Origin: Candidatus Muproteobacteria bacterium RIFCSPHIGHO2_01_FULL_65_16
GTDB taxonomy: Bacteria; Pseudomonadota; Gammaproteobacteria; Acidiferrobacterales; Sulfurifustaceae
DNA length: 7,982 nt
Reading direction: 5' to 3'
NCBI GenBank assembly: GCA_001785175.1
Contig: MFSY01000122.1
Coordinates: 343-8,324, forward strand
The translations under genes and the position numbers were made by a program. Under the pieces are notes generated by a model. The model was not told the origin of the DNA. It worked only from the letters and a program-made list of their open reading frames with translations, and ran no database searches. Shown one piece after another: positions 1 through 5,944 of this stretch; the stretch's first letter is position 1, and every line of letters begins with the position of its first letter.

Positions 1-477
1 AAGGGGCTTAACGCATCCATGACCAGCCTGCCGTATCAGGCGCTTGGGTGCGTGATTCAAAAGGACAAGCATCTCAGCCGGTATGGTGTGGCGGCGCTTG
101 ATCCCTATCATCTGTCGTTGCACATCGTTGCAGAGCGCGCCTACTTCGCCATGGGCAGGAAAGGCAAACTGCACATAGTGGCTGAAAGCCGGGAACCGAC
201 GCTGGATCGTATGCTGGAGGTGGCCTTTTTGGAACTCAAGATTGGCGGAACGTCCTTCATCCCGGCTGCGGAAATCAACCGACTGGGTATTGAGCTCCAT
301 ATCCGCGACAAGAAAAAGAACATCGCCGGGTTGCAAATCGCGGATTTGCTCGTTTCGCCGATGGGGCGTTACGTACTCGGGAAACGAATGCACGCCGATT
401 GGGACGTTATCACGTCAAAACTCTATCGGTACCGGGGGAAATGGGAAGGCGCCGGGCTTGTGGTGCTCCCAAAATGA
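1..477 (+). CDS. DUF3800 domain protein, C-terminal part (5' end outside window)
   Basis: The frame is open from base 1, so the gene almost certainly starts upstream; the first ATG in view (base 19) is probably internal. About 158 residues are visible. DUF3800 proteins are usually some 220-260 residues and begin with a Y-x-D-E-S-type motif, which would lie in the missing part. The C-terminal family signature is present: G-L-Q-I-A-D-L-L-V around bases 328-351, with the conserved Gln and Asp, followed by a closing G-L-V-V-L-P-K. A middle H-I-V-A-E-S-R-E segment (about 172-195) also fits. The biochemical role of the family is not established. Members often sit beside restriction-modification and other defence genes, as here, with a Res-like helicase-nuclease 132 bases downstream on the same strand. 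Assignment is from motif recall only. Confidence 0.75.
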   Translation, partial: KGLNASMTSLPYQALGCVIQKDKHLSRYGVAALDPYHLSLHIVAERAYFAMGRKGKLHIVAESREPTLDRMLEVAFLELKIGGTSFIPAAEINRLGIELHIRDKKKNIAGLQIADLLVSPMGRYVLGKRMHADWDVITSKLYRYRGKWEGAGLVVLPK

Positions 478-541
478 AAGAGGGCCAAGACCCGCTACGC
501 AGTTCCCAGCCCATGATCGAACTATGGGCCCGGAGTGCGAA

Positions 542-562
542 CTTGTCAAGATCTTGTCAAGA
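542..562. repeat. Tandem 11-bp palindromic repeat upstream of the restriction gene
   Basis: CTTGTCAAGA occurs at 542-551 and again at 553-562, an 11-base period, close to one helical turn. Each unit contains an interrupted palindrome (CTTG-T-CAAG). A related ATTGTCAAT lies at 628-636, just inside the next gene. The repeats lie 48-68 bases before the ATG at 610, where an operator or promoter could be. TTGTCA (543-548, 554-559) resembles a -35 hexamer, but no convincing -10 lies at the proper distance. A role as a regulator-binding site is inference. Confidence 0.4.
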
Positions 563-609
563 GACCTGATAAGACAATTCACGACTTCGGGACGCCGTCT
601 GCATAAGAA

Positions 610-3414
610 ATGACCATAGATCGCCTCATTGTCAATACTCCCTACAAGGAGCCGCGTCAGCACTGGGGTTACCAGCGCGAGACGCGCACCTTCCGGCTAG
701 AGGACGGCCGCCGGGCGGCCGGTTATGTGGTGGCCTCTCCGGATTCAAGGGCGTTCGACGATCCCGGCATTTTCGTCGAGATTCCATTGGTAAATCAAAT
801 TCGCCCGCGCGTGAAGGCGTGGCGCGAGGCGGGCTATCCGGGCGTCACCAGCATCACGAAACGCCTGTTGGAACATTGGTACGACCCGGAAGAATTCAAC
901 CGGCGTCGGTTCTTTTTCTGTCAGCTTGAAGCAATCGAAACGCTGATCTGGCTTACCGAAGCGCCGGCGGCGGATAAGGTGGGTATCGAGATTCCTTCCG
1001 ACGGCGGACCGTTTCAGCGGCTATGCACCAAGCTCGCCACCGGCGGTGGCAAGACTCTTGTCATGGCGATGCTGATCGCCTGGCAGATTTTGAACAAAGT
1101 CGCCTACGCCCAGGACGCGAGATTCTCCAAAAGCGTTTTGATCATCGCCCCCGGGCTGACGGTAAAAAGCCGCCTCGCCGTTCTCGATCCAAACAATCCT
1201 GCCAACTACTACCAAGGTTTTTCAATCGTCCCGGTTGCCCTCCTGGAATCGTTGCGGCAGGGGCGTGTGCTCATTCATAACTGGCACACACTGGGTTGGG
1301 AAACGGAAGAGAAACTTGCGAAGAAACGCAGTGTGGACAAGCGCGGCGCAAAGAGTGACGAGGCTTACGTTCGGGAGGTTTTGGGCGAGTTGTCGAACAC
1401 CAAGAATTTGCTCGTCATCAACGACGAGGCCCATCACGCATGGCGCATTCCGGCGGATACGGCGCTGCAAGGCGTATCGAGGGATGACATCGAGGAAGCG
1501 ACGAAATGGGTGGGCGGTCTCGACCGTATCCATCGCGCGCGTGGCGTATTGAGTTGCTATGATTTTTCCGCCACGCCGTTTATCCCATCGGGTCACCGGG
1601 CGGCAGACGAGGCCCTGTTCGGCTGGATCGTAAGCGACTTCGGTTTGAACGATGCCATCGAATCCGGTCTCGTCAAGACCCCGCGCGTGGTTGTGCGCGA
1701 TGACGCGGTGCCGGACGCGCGCACCTACAAGTCACGTTTGTATCACCTCTACAACGACCGCGAAGTGAAGGACGACCTGAACCGGAGGGCCGAGCCACAA
1801 GAACCGTTACCCGATCTGGTAACGAATGCTTACCACTTGCTCGGCTACGATTGGCGTTCGACCGCCGAAACCTGGCAACAGGCCGGTGCAAAGACGCCGC
1901 CGGTAATGATTACCGTTGCCAACCGGACGGAAACAGCGGCGCGGGTCAAATACGCCTTCGATCATCGCCGGATTCAGATTCCGGAGTTGTGCGACCCGGA
2001 TCGCGCGCTGCACATCGATTCAAAAGTATTGGACGAGGCGGAGGCTCAAGATGAGCCGGTTGAAACCGTGGCCGTGTCGGCCGAAAGCGAGAATGAAGGT
2101 GACGAGGCGGCAACGCCAAAGCTGACCAAGAAACAGCAGGCGGAGCGGCTGCGACAGCTTGTAGATACCGTGGGTCAAATCGGCAAGCCTGGCGAAACAA
2201 TCCAAAACGTGATTTCCGTCGGAATGCTGTCCGAAGGGTGGGACGCCAAGACGGTAACGCATATCATGGGTCTGCGCGCCTTTACCAGCCAGTTGCTATG
2301 TGAACAGGTCATCGGCCGTGGTCTAAGACGAACCGCCTACGAGGTTAACCCGGACACCGGGCTATTCGAGGCTGAATACGTGAACGTCTTTGGCGTGCCG
2401 TTCTCGTTCCTCCCCCATGAAGGGGAGGCCGTGGTAACGCCTACCCCGCCAAAAACACGCATAGAGCCGGTGCCGGACAAAATGCGGTTCGAGATTCGCT
2501 GGCCGAATGTGATTCGGATCGATCATGTTTATCGGCCGAACCTCTCACTGGACCAAAGCAAGATCGTGCCGCTTGAGCTTTCTGCCGCGGACACCATTCG
2601 TCTCGCGGCGCTCGCGCCCGTGGTCGAGGGCAGACCGGATGTCACCAAGATTTCCTCGATTGAATTGGACAAGCTGGCGCGGGAATTCCGCACTCAGCGA
2701 ATTGTGTTCGAGACGGCGCGCGACATATTCTCGCAAATGCAGCCCAATTGGGCCGGCAGCCGTGAGTTCTTGTTGGCGCAGATTGTGCGTCTGGTCGAGC
2801 AATTCATTACTTCTGACCGGATTCGCATCAAGCCAGCACTGTTCGAGCAGGATGACTTGAAACGGCGCCTGCTGATTACGCTGAACATGACCAAGGTCGT
2901 GCAGCATATTTGGGAGGCTATTCGCTTCGAGAATACGGAGGGATTGGAACCGGTGTTTGACTCCTCCCGGCCCATCCGTTCCACGGGAGACATGGCCCCG
3001 TGGTATACAAGCAAGCCTTGCGAGTTCACGCTGAAGTCTCACATCAACTTCTGTGTGATGGACAGCACTTGGGAGTCGTCCGAAGCGTTTGCCATTGACC
3101 AACATCCCGCGGTGGATGCCTGGGCCAAGAACGATCATTTAGGCTTCGATGTGTTCTACGTCTTTCGTGGTGTCGTGAGGAAATACCGGCCGGATTTTCT
3201 TATTCGACTCTCCAACGGTGATAACTTCATTCTAGAAACCAAAGGCAAAGATACGGACCAAGATAAGACTAAGCGACGGTTCCTAGACGAATGGGTGCGG
3301 GCCGTAAATGAGCATGGAGGATTCGGCAAGTGGCGCTGGGATGTGTCGCTTGATCCAGCCGATGTGGCTGATGTTATCGCGCGCCATACCACCCCAAGCT
3401 TAGAGCGTGTGTAA
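610..3414 (+). CDS. Type III Res-like restriction helicase-nuclease (resembles BPTD_3080 family)
   Basis: A 934-residue superfamily 2 helicase fused to a nuclease. Helicase motifs appear in order: Walker A A-T-G-G-G-K-T with K148, DEAH box D272-H275 in L-V-I-N-D-E-A-H, motif III S320-A-T-P, S-E-G-W-D at 541-545, and motif VI Q566-V-I-G-R-G-L-R-R. A charged, poorly ordered insert (about residues 475-515) lies between the two RecA-like lobes. The C-terminus carries a PD-(D/E)XK site: P861-D862, then E876-T-K878. The expected role is ATP-driven DNA translocation with cleavage, as in type III Res subunits. The arrangement and length recall proteins annotated as BPTD_3080-family restriction endonucleases; that name is from memory. 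ATG 610 is the earliest possible start because an in-frame TAA ends at 606; no good Shine-Dalgarno is seen. All catalytic motifs are intact, so it is probably functional. No methyltransferase follows; a partner would be upstream of the window. GC content is visibly lower than in dnaX. Confidence 0.88.
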   Translation: MTIDRLIVNTPYKEPRQHWGYQRETRTFRLEDGRRAAGYVVASPDSRAFDDPGIFVEIPLVNQIRPRVKAWREAGYPGVTSITKRLLEHWYDPEEFNRRRFFFCQLEAIETLIWLTEAPAADKVGIEIPSDGGPFQRLCTKLATGGGKTLVMAMLIAWQILNKVAYAQDARFSKSVLIIAPGLTVKSRLAVLDPNNPANYYQGFSIVPVALLESLRQGRVLIHNWHTLGWETEEKLAKKRSVDKRGAKSDEAYVREVLGELSNTKNLLVINDEAHHAWRIPADTALQGVSRDDIEEATKWVGGLDRIHRARGVLSCYDFSATPFIPSGHRAADEALFGWIVSDFGLNDAIESGLVKTPRVVVRDDAVPDARTYKSRLYHLYNDREVKDDLNRRAEPQEPLPDLVTNAYHLLGYDWRSTAETWQQAGAKTPPVMITVANRTETAARVKYAFDHRRIQIPELCDPDRALHIDSKVLDEAEAQDEPVETVAVSAESENEGDEAATPKLTKKQQAERLRQLVDTVGQIGKPGETIQNVISVGMLSEGWDAKTVTHIMGLRAFTSQLLCEQVIGRGLRRTAYEVNPDTGLFEAEYVNVFGVPFSFLPHEGEAVVTPTPPKTRIEPVPDKMRFEIRWPNVIRIDHVYRPNLSLDQSKIVPLELSAADTIRLAALAPVVEGRPDVTKISSIELDKLAREFRTQRIVFETARDIFSQMQPNWAGSREFLLAQIVRLVEQFITSDRIRIKPALFEQDDLKRRLLITLNMTKVVQHIWEAIRFENTEGLEPVFDSSRPIRSTGDMAPWYTSKPCEFTLKSHINFCVMDSTWESSEAFAIDQHPAVDAWAKNDHLGFDVFYVFRGVVRKYRPDFLIRLSNGDNFILETKGKDTDQDKTKRRFLDEWVRAVNEHGGFGKWRWDVSLDPADVADVIARHTTPSLERV

Positions 3415-3452
3415 CGCTTTGCGTGAGAATTGTGTGCGTCATGACGATTAAC

Positions 3453-3485
3453 CGCATGGTGGCGAGCGAAGCGAGCCACGATGCG
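3453..3485. repeat. Inverted repeat, 11-bp arms with one mismatch
   Basis: Arms CGCATGGTGGC (3453-3463) and GCCACGATGCG (3475-3485) pair over 11 bases with one mismatch around an 11-base loop. It begins 39 bases after the restriction-gene stop. It could fold in the 3' end of that transcript and protect or end it, but no T-run follows, so it is not a standard intrinsic terminator. Confidence 0.55.
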
Positions 3486-3522
3486 CTTTCACCCGAAAGG
3501 GGGTCTGCCGGAGCACCCGCCT

Positions 3523-3555
3523 GCGCCTGTCTGCGTGCATCGCACAGGCAGGCGC
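3523..3555. repeat. Imperfect stem-loop with GCGCCTG/CAGGCGC arms
   Basis: GCGCCTG (3523-3529) pairs perfectly with CAGGCGC (3549-3555). Inside, CTG (3531-3533) pairs with CAG (3545-3547) and CG with CG after a two-base bulge, leaving a TGCAT loop. The helix is about 12 pairs. Function unknown; there is no T-run after it. Confidence 0.5.
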
Positions 3556-3590
3556 CGCACGCGTTGTTATTCACATAAAAAATGCCTTTT

Positions 3591-3607
3591 CTCTGCGTCT
3601 CTGCGGT
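3591..3607. repeat. Short tandem repeat CTCTGCGT/CTCTGCGG
   Basis: CTCTGCGT (3591-3598) is followed directly by CTCTGCGG (3599-3606) and then TGAA. Sequences of this look are recalled as dispersed intergenic repeats in many environmental bacterial genomes. That is memory, not a search result. No coding content. Confidence 0.35.
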
Positions 3608-3645
3608 GAAAATTATGCTTTCAGCGATTTTTCGAGGTTCCCTAA

Positions 3646-3679
3646 CAGGTTGCTGAAAAACTCGTTTTTCAGCAACCTG
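3646..3679. repeat. Perfect 16-bp-arm palindrome, upstream copy
   Basis: CAGGTTGCTGAAAAAC (3646-3661) and GTTTTTCAGCAACCTG (3664-3679) are perfect reverse complements separated by TC. CTAA directly flanks both sides (3642-3645 and 3680-3683), as a target-site duplication would. A second, diverged copy lies at 4853-4884. No T-run follows the stem in either direction, so an intrinsic terminator is not clear. It is likely a dispersed palindromic element (REP- or MITE-like), or the remnant of insertion-sequence ends. Confidence 0.75.
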
Positions 3680-3699
3680 CTAACAAAAAAGAAATCAAC

Positions 3700-3722
3700 C
3701 GCCAGGACGCCAGGAACGCCAG
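3700..3722. repeat. Tandem CGCCAGGA repeat, 2.75 units
   Basis: CGCCAGGA at 3700-3707 and 3708-3715, one extra A, then CGCCAG at 3717-3722. Like the patch at 3591-3607, it resembles dispersed intergenic repeats recalled from environmental genomes. It lies just upstream of the candidate promoter for the bL21-fusion gene. Confidence 0.5.
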
Positions 3723-3732
3723 TCCGGCTGGC

Positions 3733-3760
3733 TTTACAGTCGCCGTCGCTCGGCTATCCT
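3733..3760 (+). promoter_or_regulatory. Candidate sigma-70 promoter for the bL21-fusion gene
   Basis: TTTACA (3733-3738, 5 of 6 to the -35 consensus), a 16-base spacer, and TATCCT (3755-3760, 4 of 6 to the -10 consensus). Transcription would start near 3767, giving a leader of about 44 bases before ATG 3811. Found by eye; moderate match. Confidence 0.4.
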
Positions 3761-3810
3761 TTTGAAACTGCCTTCCTGGCTCACCGGGACCATTTGAGCT
3801 TCTTCGAATA

Positions 3811-4833
3811 ATGGGCGTTTACGCGGTCATCAAAACCGGCGGAAAGCAATACCGCGTTGCGCCCGGCGACATCGTCAAGGTCGAGAAACTCGCGCTCGCG
3901 CCGGGTGCGACGGTGGAGATCAGCGACGTCTTCCTGCTGGTCAACGATGGCGCCGTAACCGCCGGCAATCCGGCCATCCCCAATGCCCGGGTGACAGCGG
4001 AGGTGATCGAGGAGGGTCGTGACCGGAAGGTCCTGGTATTCAAGATACGGCGCCGCAAGAACTATCGCAGGACGATCGGCCATCGCCAGCATTTCACGTT
4101 GCTGAAAATCAGCGAGATCGCGCACGGCGACGCGGTCTACCGGCCGCAGGCGGGCCGCCCGATCGCCGCTCCGCGCGCGGCCGAGGCGAGCCCGGCAGCG
4201 CGTCCCGCAAGCGCTCCCGCGGTTACGAAAGGACCGCCACTGTCGAGCCCCGCGCCGGCCGCGGCGCCGCCAAAACCGATCGGCATTCCAGGCGCGGCCC
4301 CGCCGACACAGGGCGCGCCGGCGAAATCCGCACCCCCGGCGCCGTCGGGATCCGTTGAGCCTCCAAAGAAACCGTCGCCGACCAGCCATGCGCCCGCCGC
4401 GCCGGTCGCGAGCACTCCTTCTCCACCACCGCGCCCCGCGATTCCCGAGCACCGAGTGGATGCCCGGACGCCGGCGTCCACACCTCCGCCGTCTCGAGCC
4501 GATGCGGTACCGACTCCAGCGTCGCCCCCGCCCGCCGCGCGCGCGGAACCGCGGCGCCGGCACGAGCCACCACCGGCGTCACTGTCGAAGACCGAAGCGC
4601 CAGCGCGTTACGACCGCCGAATCCTTGCCGTCGTCGCGCTGCTGGTGCTGCTGTTGGCTGTGATCGGGTTCATTCTTACCGGACGCGACGAACAAGTGCG
4701 GGAGGAAGCCGTTCCCGTGGCCGTGCCGCCACCGGAGCAGGCCGTCAAGCCAAGACCGGCGCCGCGGGATGCAGCGACGAAGAAGCCGGCCGCCGTTACA
4801 GCGCCATCCGCGCCGGCCCAGCCGCCCGACTGA
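3811..4833 (+). CDS. rplU: bL21 ribosomal-protein domain fused to Pro-rich linker and membrane anchor
   Basis: A 340-residue protein. Residues 1-106 are a complete bL21 (50S subunit protein, 23S rRNA binding): it opens with Y-A-V-I-K-T-G-G-K-Q-Y-R-V and keeps the basic stretch R80-R-R-K-N-Y-R-R with G90-H-R-Q-H-F-T. Ordinary bL21 ends at about 103 residues, where this protein continues. Residues about 113-265 are a low-complexity Pro/Ala-rich linker. Residues 271-289 (ILAVVALLVLLLAVIGFIL) are one transmembrane helix, preceded by R-Y-D-R-R, which predicts L21 in the cytoplasm. Residues 290-340 are a Pro/Ala-rich tail, then probably periplasmic. The rpmA (bL27) gene that usually follows rplU is absent; a MORN lipoprotein gene follows instead. 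This suggests a paralogue rather than the sole L21 gene, but a second rplU cannot be seen here. No strong Shine-Dalgarno precedes the ATG. The L21 domain call is firm; the role of the fusion is unknown. Confidence 0.85.
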   Translation: MGVYAVIKTGGKQYRVAPGDIVKVEKLALAPGATVEISDVFLLVNDGAVTAGNPAIPNARVTAEVIEEGRDRKVLVFKIRRRKNYRRTIGHRQHFTLLKISEIAHGDAVYRPQAGRPIAAPRAAEASPAARPASAPAVTKGPPLSSPAPAAAPPKPIGIPGAAPPTQGAPAKSAPPAPSGSVEPPKKPSPTSHAPAAPVASTPSPPPRPAIPEHRVDARTPASTPPPSRADAVPTPASPPPAARAEPRRRHEPPPASLSKTEAPARYDRRILAVVALLVLLLAVIGFILTGRDEQVREEAVPVAVPPPEQAVKPRPAPRDAATKKPAAVTAPSAPAQPPD

Positions 4834-4852
4834 ACCGCCAACCGCCGCTAGC

Positions 4853-4884
4853 AGGTTGTTGAGAAACTCGTTTTTCAACAACCT
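4853..4884. repeat. Palindrome with 15-bp arms, downstream copy
   Basis: AGGTTGTTGAGAAAC (4853-4867) and GTTTTTCAACAACCT (4870-4884) are reverse complements with one G-T pair, separated by TC. It starts 19 bases after the bL21-fusion stop codon, where a transcript-ending or mRNA-protecting hairpin could sit. It matches the palindrome at 3646-3679 except for paired changes (GTTGCTG/CAGCAAC there, GTTGTTG/CAACAAC here) that keep the stem. No T-run follows. Confidence 0.7.
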
Positions 4885-4957
4885 ATTAAGCAACACCGCG
4901 CGAGGTATCGCCGTGCTCTCTGTACAGTTCCCAACCGATTTCCGTTCGACCCAACTC

Positions 4958-5884
4958 ATGCGCCGCGTTATCGGCCCCCTGTCAATCCTGGCGGTCGCGC
5001 TGCTCACGGCTTGCGCCACGGGCGGCGGTACGAACGCTGTCACGGGCGACGCGGCGAAAAAGGCCGGCGGCCAGGTGACCACGGCGATTCCCGCACCGGC
5101 GGCGCCGTTAAGCGTTTCGCCGTCGCCGGAAACCAAAGTCGCCAGGCCCGCGTCCGCGGCGCCGGCCAAGGGACGCTGCAAGGTCAGACCGGATTCGGTG
5201 CCGTGGGCGCACGTCAGCGGCGGTTGCCGCAACGGTTACGCGCATGGCGAGGGCCGGGCGCGAAGCGTGGATGGGTGGCGAAGCTACACCGGCATGTTCG
5301 TGGATGGCGCGTTCTCCGGGCGCGGAACCTACGAGTGGGGCAACGGCGTGCGTTACACGGGTGAGTTCCTGGACAGCCGCCGCAACGGAACCGGCACCCT
5401 GACCTATGCCGATAGCCGGAGCTACGCGGGCGAGTTCAAAGACAACGCCTATCACGGCCGAGGGACCTATACCGACGCCGACGGTTCCAGGTATCACGGT
5501 GACTTTCAGGCCGGCTATTATCACGGCCGCGGGACCTACACCTGGGCGAGCGGCGACACCTACGTCGGCGAGTTCGAGGCCAACCAGATGTCCGGCACGG
5601 GAGCCTACAGCCGACGCAACGGCGACCGCTACGTCGGTGAGTTCAGGAACAACCAGATGAACGGCCGCGGCGCCTACTCGTGGCCGAACGGCGACGAGTA
5701 CGTCGGGGAATTCAGGGACGGCAAGATGCACGGCAATGGGACGTATACCCACGCCGACGGATCGAAGTACGCCGGCGAGTTCCGGGACGGCAAGAAGAAC
5801 GGTCCCGGCGTGCTGACCACGCCCTCGGAAGAAATCGCCCAGCACTGGAGCGACGGCCGCAACGTCACGAACGAGTCGCGATAG
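4958..5884 (+). CDS. MORN-repeat lipoprotein
   Basis: From ATG 4958 the product is 308 residues. It has a type II signal peptide: M-R-R at the start, a hydrophobic core, and lipobox L16-T-A-C19, so Cys19 should be lipid-modified. A Gly/Ala/Pro-rich spacer follows. Residues 110-293 form eight 23-residue MORN repeats of the form Y-x-G-E-F-x-(D/N)-x-x-x-x-G-x-G-x-Y, the last one degenerate, then a 15-residue tail. A weaker repeat-like segment (G-Y-A-H-G-E-G) precedes repeat 1. MORN repeats form elongated beta-sheet surfaces, often linked to membrane or protein contacts; no enzymatic domain is visible. ATG 4958 is chosen because it gives a compact signal peptide. An in-frame GTG at 4913 has a better ribosome site (GAGG at 4902-4905, 7-base gap) and would add 15 residues before M-R-R. 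The gene lies 124 bases after the bL21-fusion gene, with a palindrome between them. Specific function unknown. Confidence 0.85.
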   Translation: MRRVIGPLSILAVALLTACATGGGTNAVTGDAAKKAGGQVTTAIPAPAAPLSVSPSPETKVARPASAAPAKGRCKVRPDSVPWAHVSGGCRNGYAHGEGRARSVDGWRSYTGMFVDGAFSGRGTYEWGNGVRYTGEFLDSRRNGTGTLTYADSRSYAGEFKDNAYHGRGTYTDADGSRYHGDFQAGYYHGRGTYTWASGDTYVGEFEANQMSGTGAYSRRNGDRYVGEFRNNQMNGRGAYSWPNGDEYVGEFRDGKMHGNGTYTHADGSKYAGEFRDGKKNGPGVLTTPSEEIAQHWSDGRNVTNESR

Positions 5885-5909
5885 GCGCGAATTGAATGCG
5901 CGTTCGCGC

Positions 5910-5938
5910 TTGACATGTGCCGCACATGCTCTTATGTT
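5910..5938 (+). promoter_or_regulatory. Promoter of the toxin-antitoxin operon
   Basis: A perfect -35 TTGACA (5910-5915), a 17-base spacer, and TATGTT (5933-5938, 4 of 6 to consensus). The predicted start of transcription, 6-8 bases after the -10, coincides with ATG 5945. The mRNA would then have essentially no leader, in line with the lack of a Shine-Dalgarno before the antitoxin gene. Confidence 0.6.
5914..5928. promoter_or_regulatory. Operator-like palindrome within the promoter spacer
   Basis: CATGTG (5914-5919) and CACATG (5923-5928) are perfect reverse complements around CCG, between the -35 and -10. A second, wider pair, ACATGCT (5924-5930) and AGCATGT (5942-5948), spans the -10 and the start codon. 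Antitoxins of this ribbon-helix-helix type usually repress their own promoter through inverted repeats, often more tightly with the toxin bound. This is a likely site, inferred from position and symmetry. Confidence 0.5.
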
Positions 5939-5944
5939 TGAAGC

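Larger units (their letters stand above)
3415..3810. other. Gene-free stretch rich in inverted and tandem repeats
   Basis: No supported coding frame lies between the restriction gene and the bL21-fusion gene. The 396 bases hold three inverted repeats (3453-3485, 3523-3555, 3646-3679), two short tandem-repeat patches (3591-3607 and 3700-3722) and a candidate promoter (3733-3760). No classical terminator (GC-rich stem followed by a T-run) was found behind the restriction gene. The density of short repeats suggests a boundary region between the incoming restriction island and the chromosomal backbone. Confidence 0.6.

Noticed and set aside
3410..3570. Possible integron attC-like site around the 3523-3555 hairpin
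   Set aside because: No proper RYYYAAC/GTTRRRY core pair: GTGTAAC at the left and GTTGTTA at the right both break the consensus, and no integrase or cassette series is seen.
3646..3679. Intrinsic terminator at the perfect palindrome
   Set aside because: The stem is long, but the run after it on the + strand is A-rich rather than T-rich, and on the - strand the T-run precedes the stem. Kept as a repeat, not a terminator.
3781..4563. Long minus-strand open frame opposite the bL21-fusion gene
   Set aside because: Arg/Gly-rich translation typical of the antisense of a GC-rich Pro/Ala-coding region; the plus strand has a clear L21 domain.
4769..4957. N-terminal extension of the MORN protein back to an ATG at 4769
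   Set aside because: It overlaps the end of the bL21-fusion gene in another frame, runs through the palindrome, and would bury the lipoprotein signal peptide 63 residues into the protein.
5285..5836. CRISPR-like periodic array (69-base period)
   Set aside because: The period is 23 codons of MORN repeats in a single coding frame; there is no constant repeat with unique spacers.
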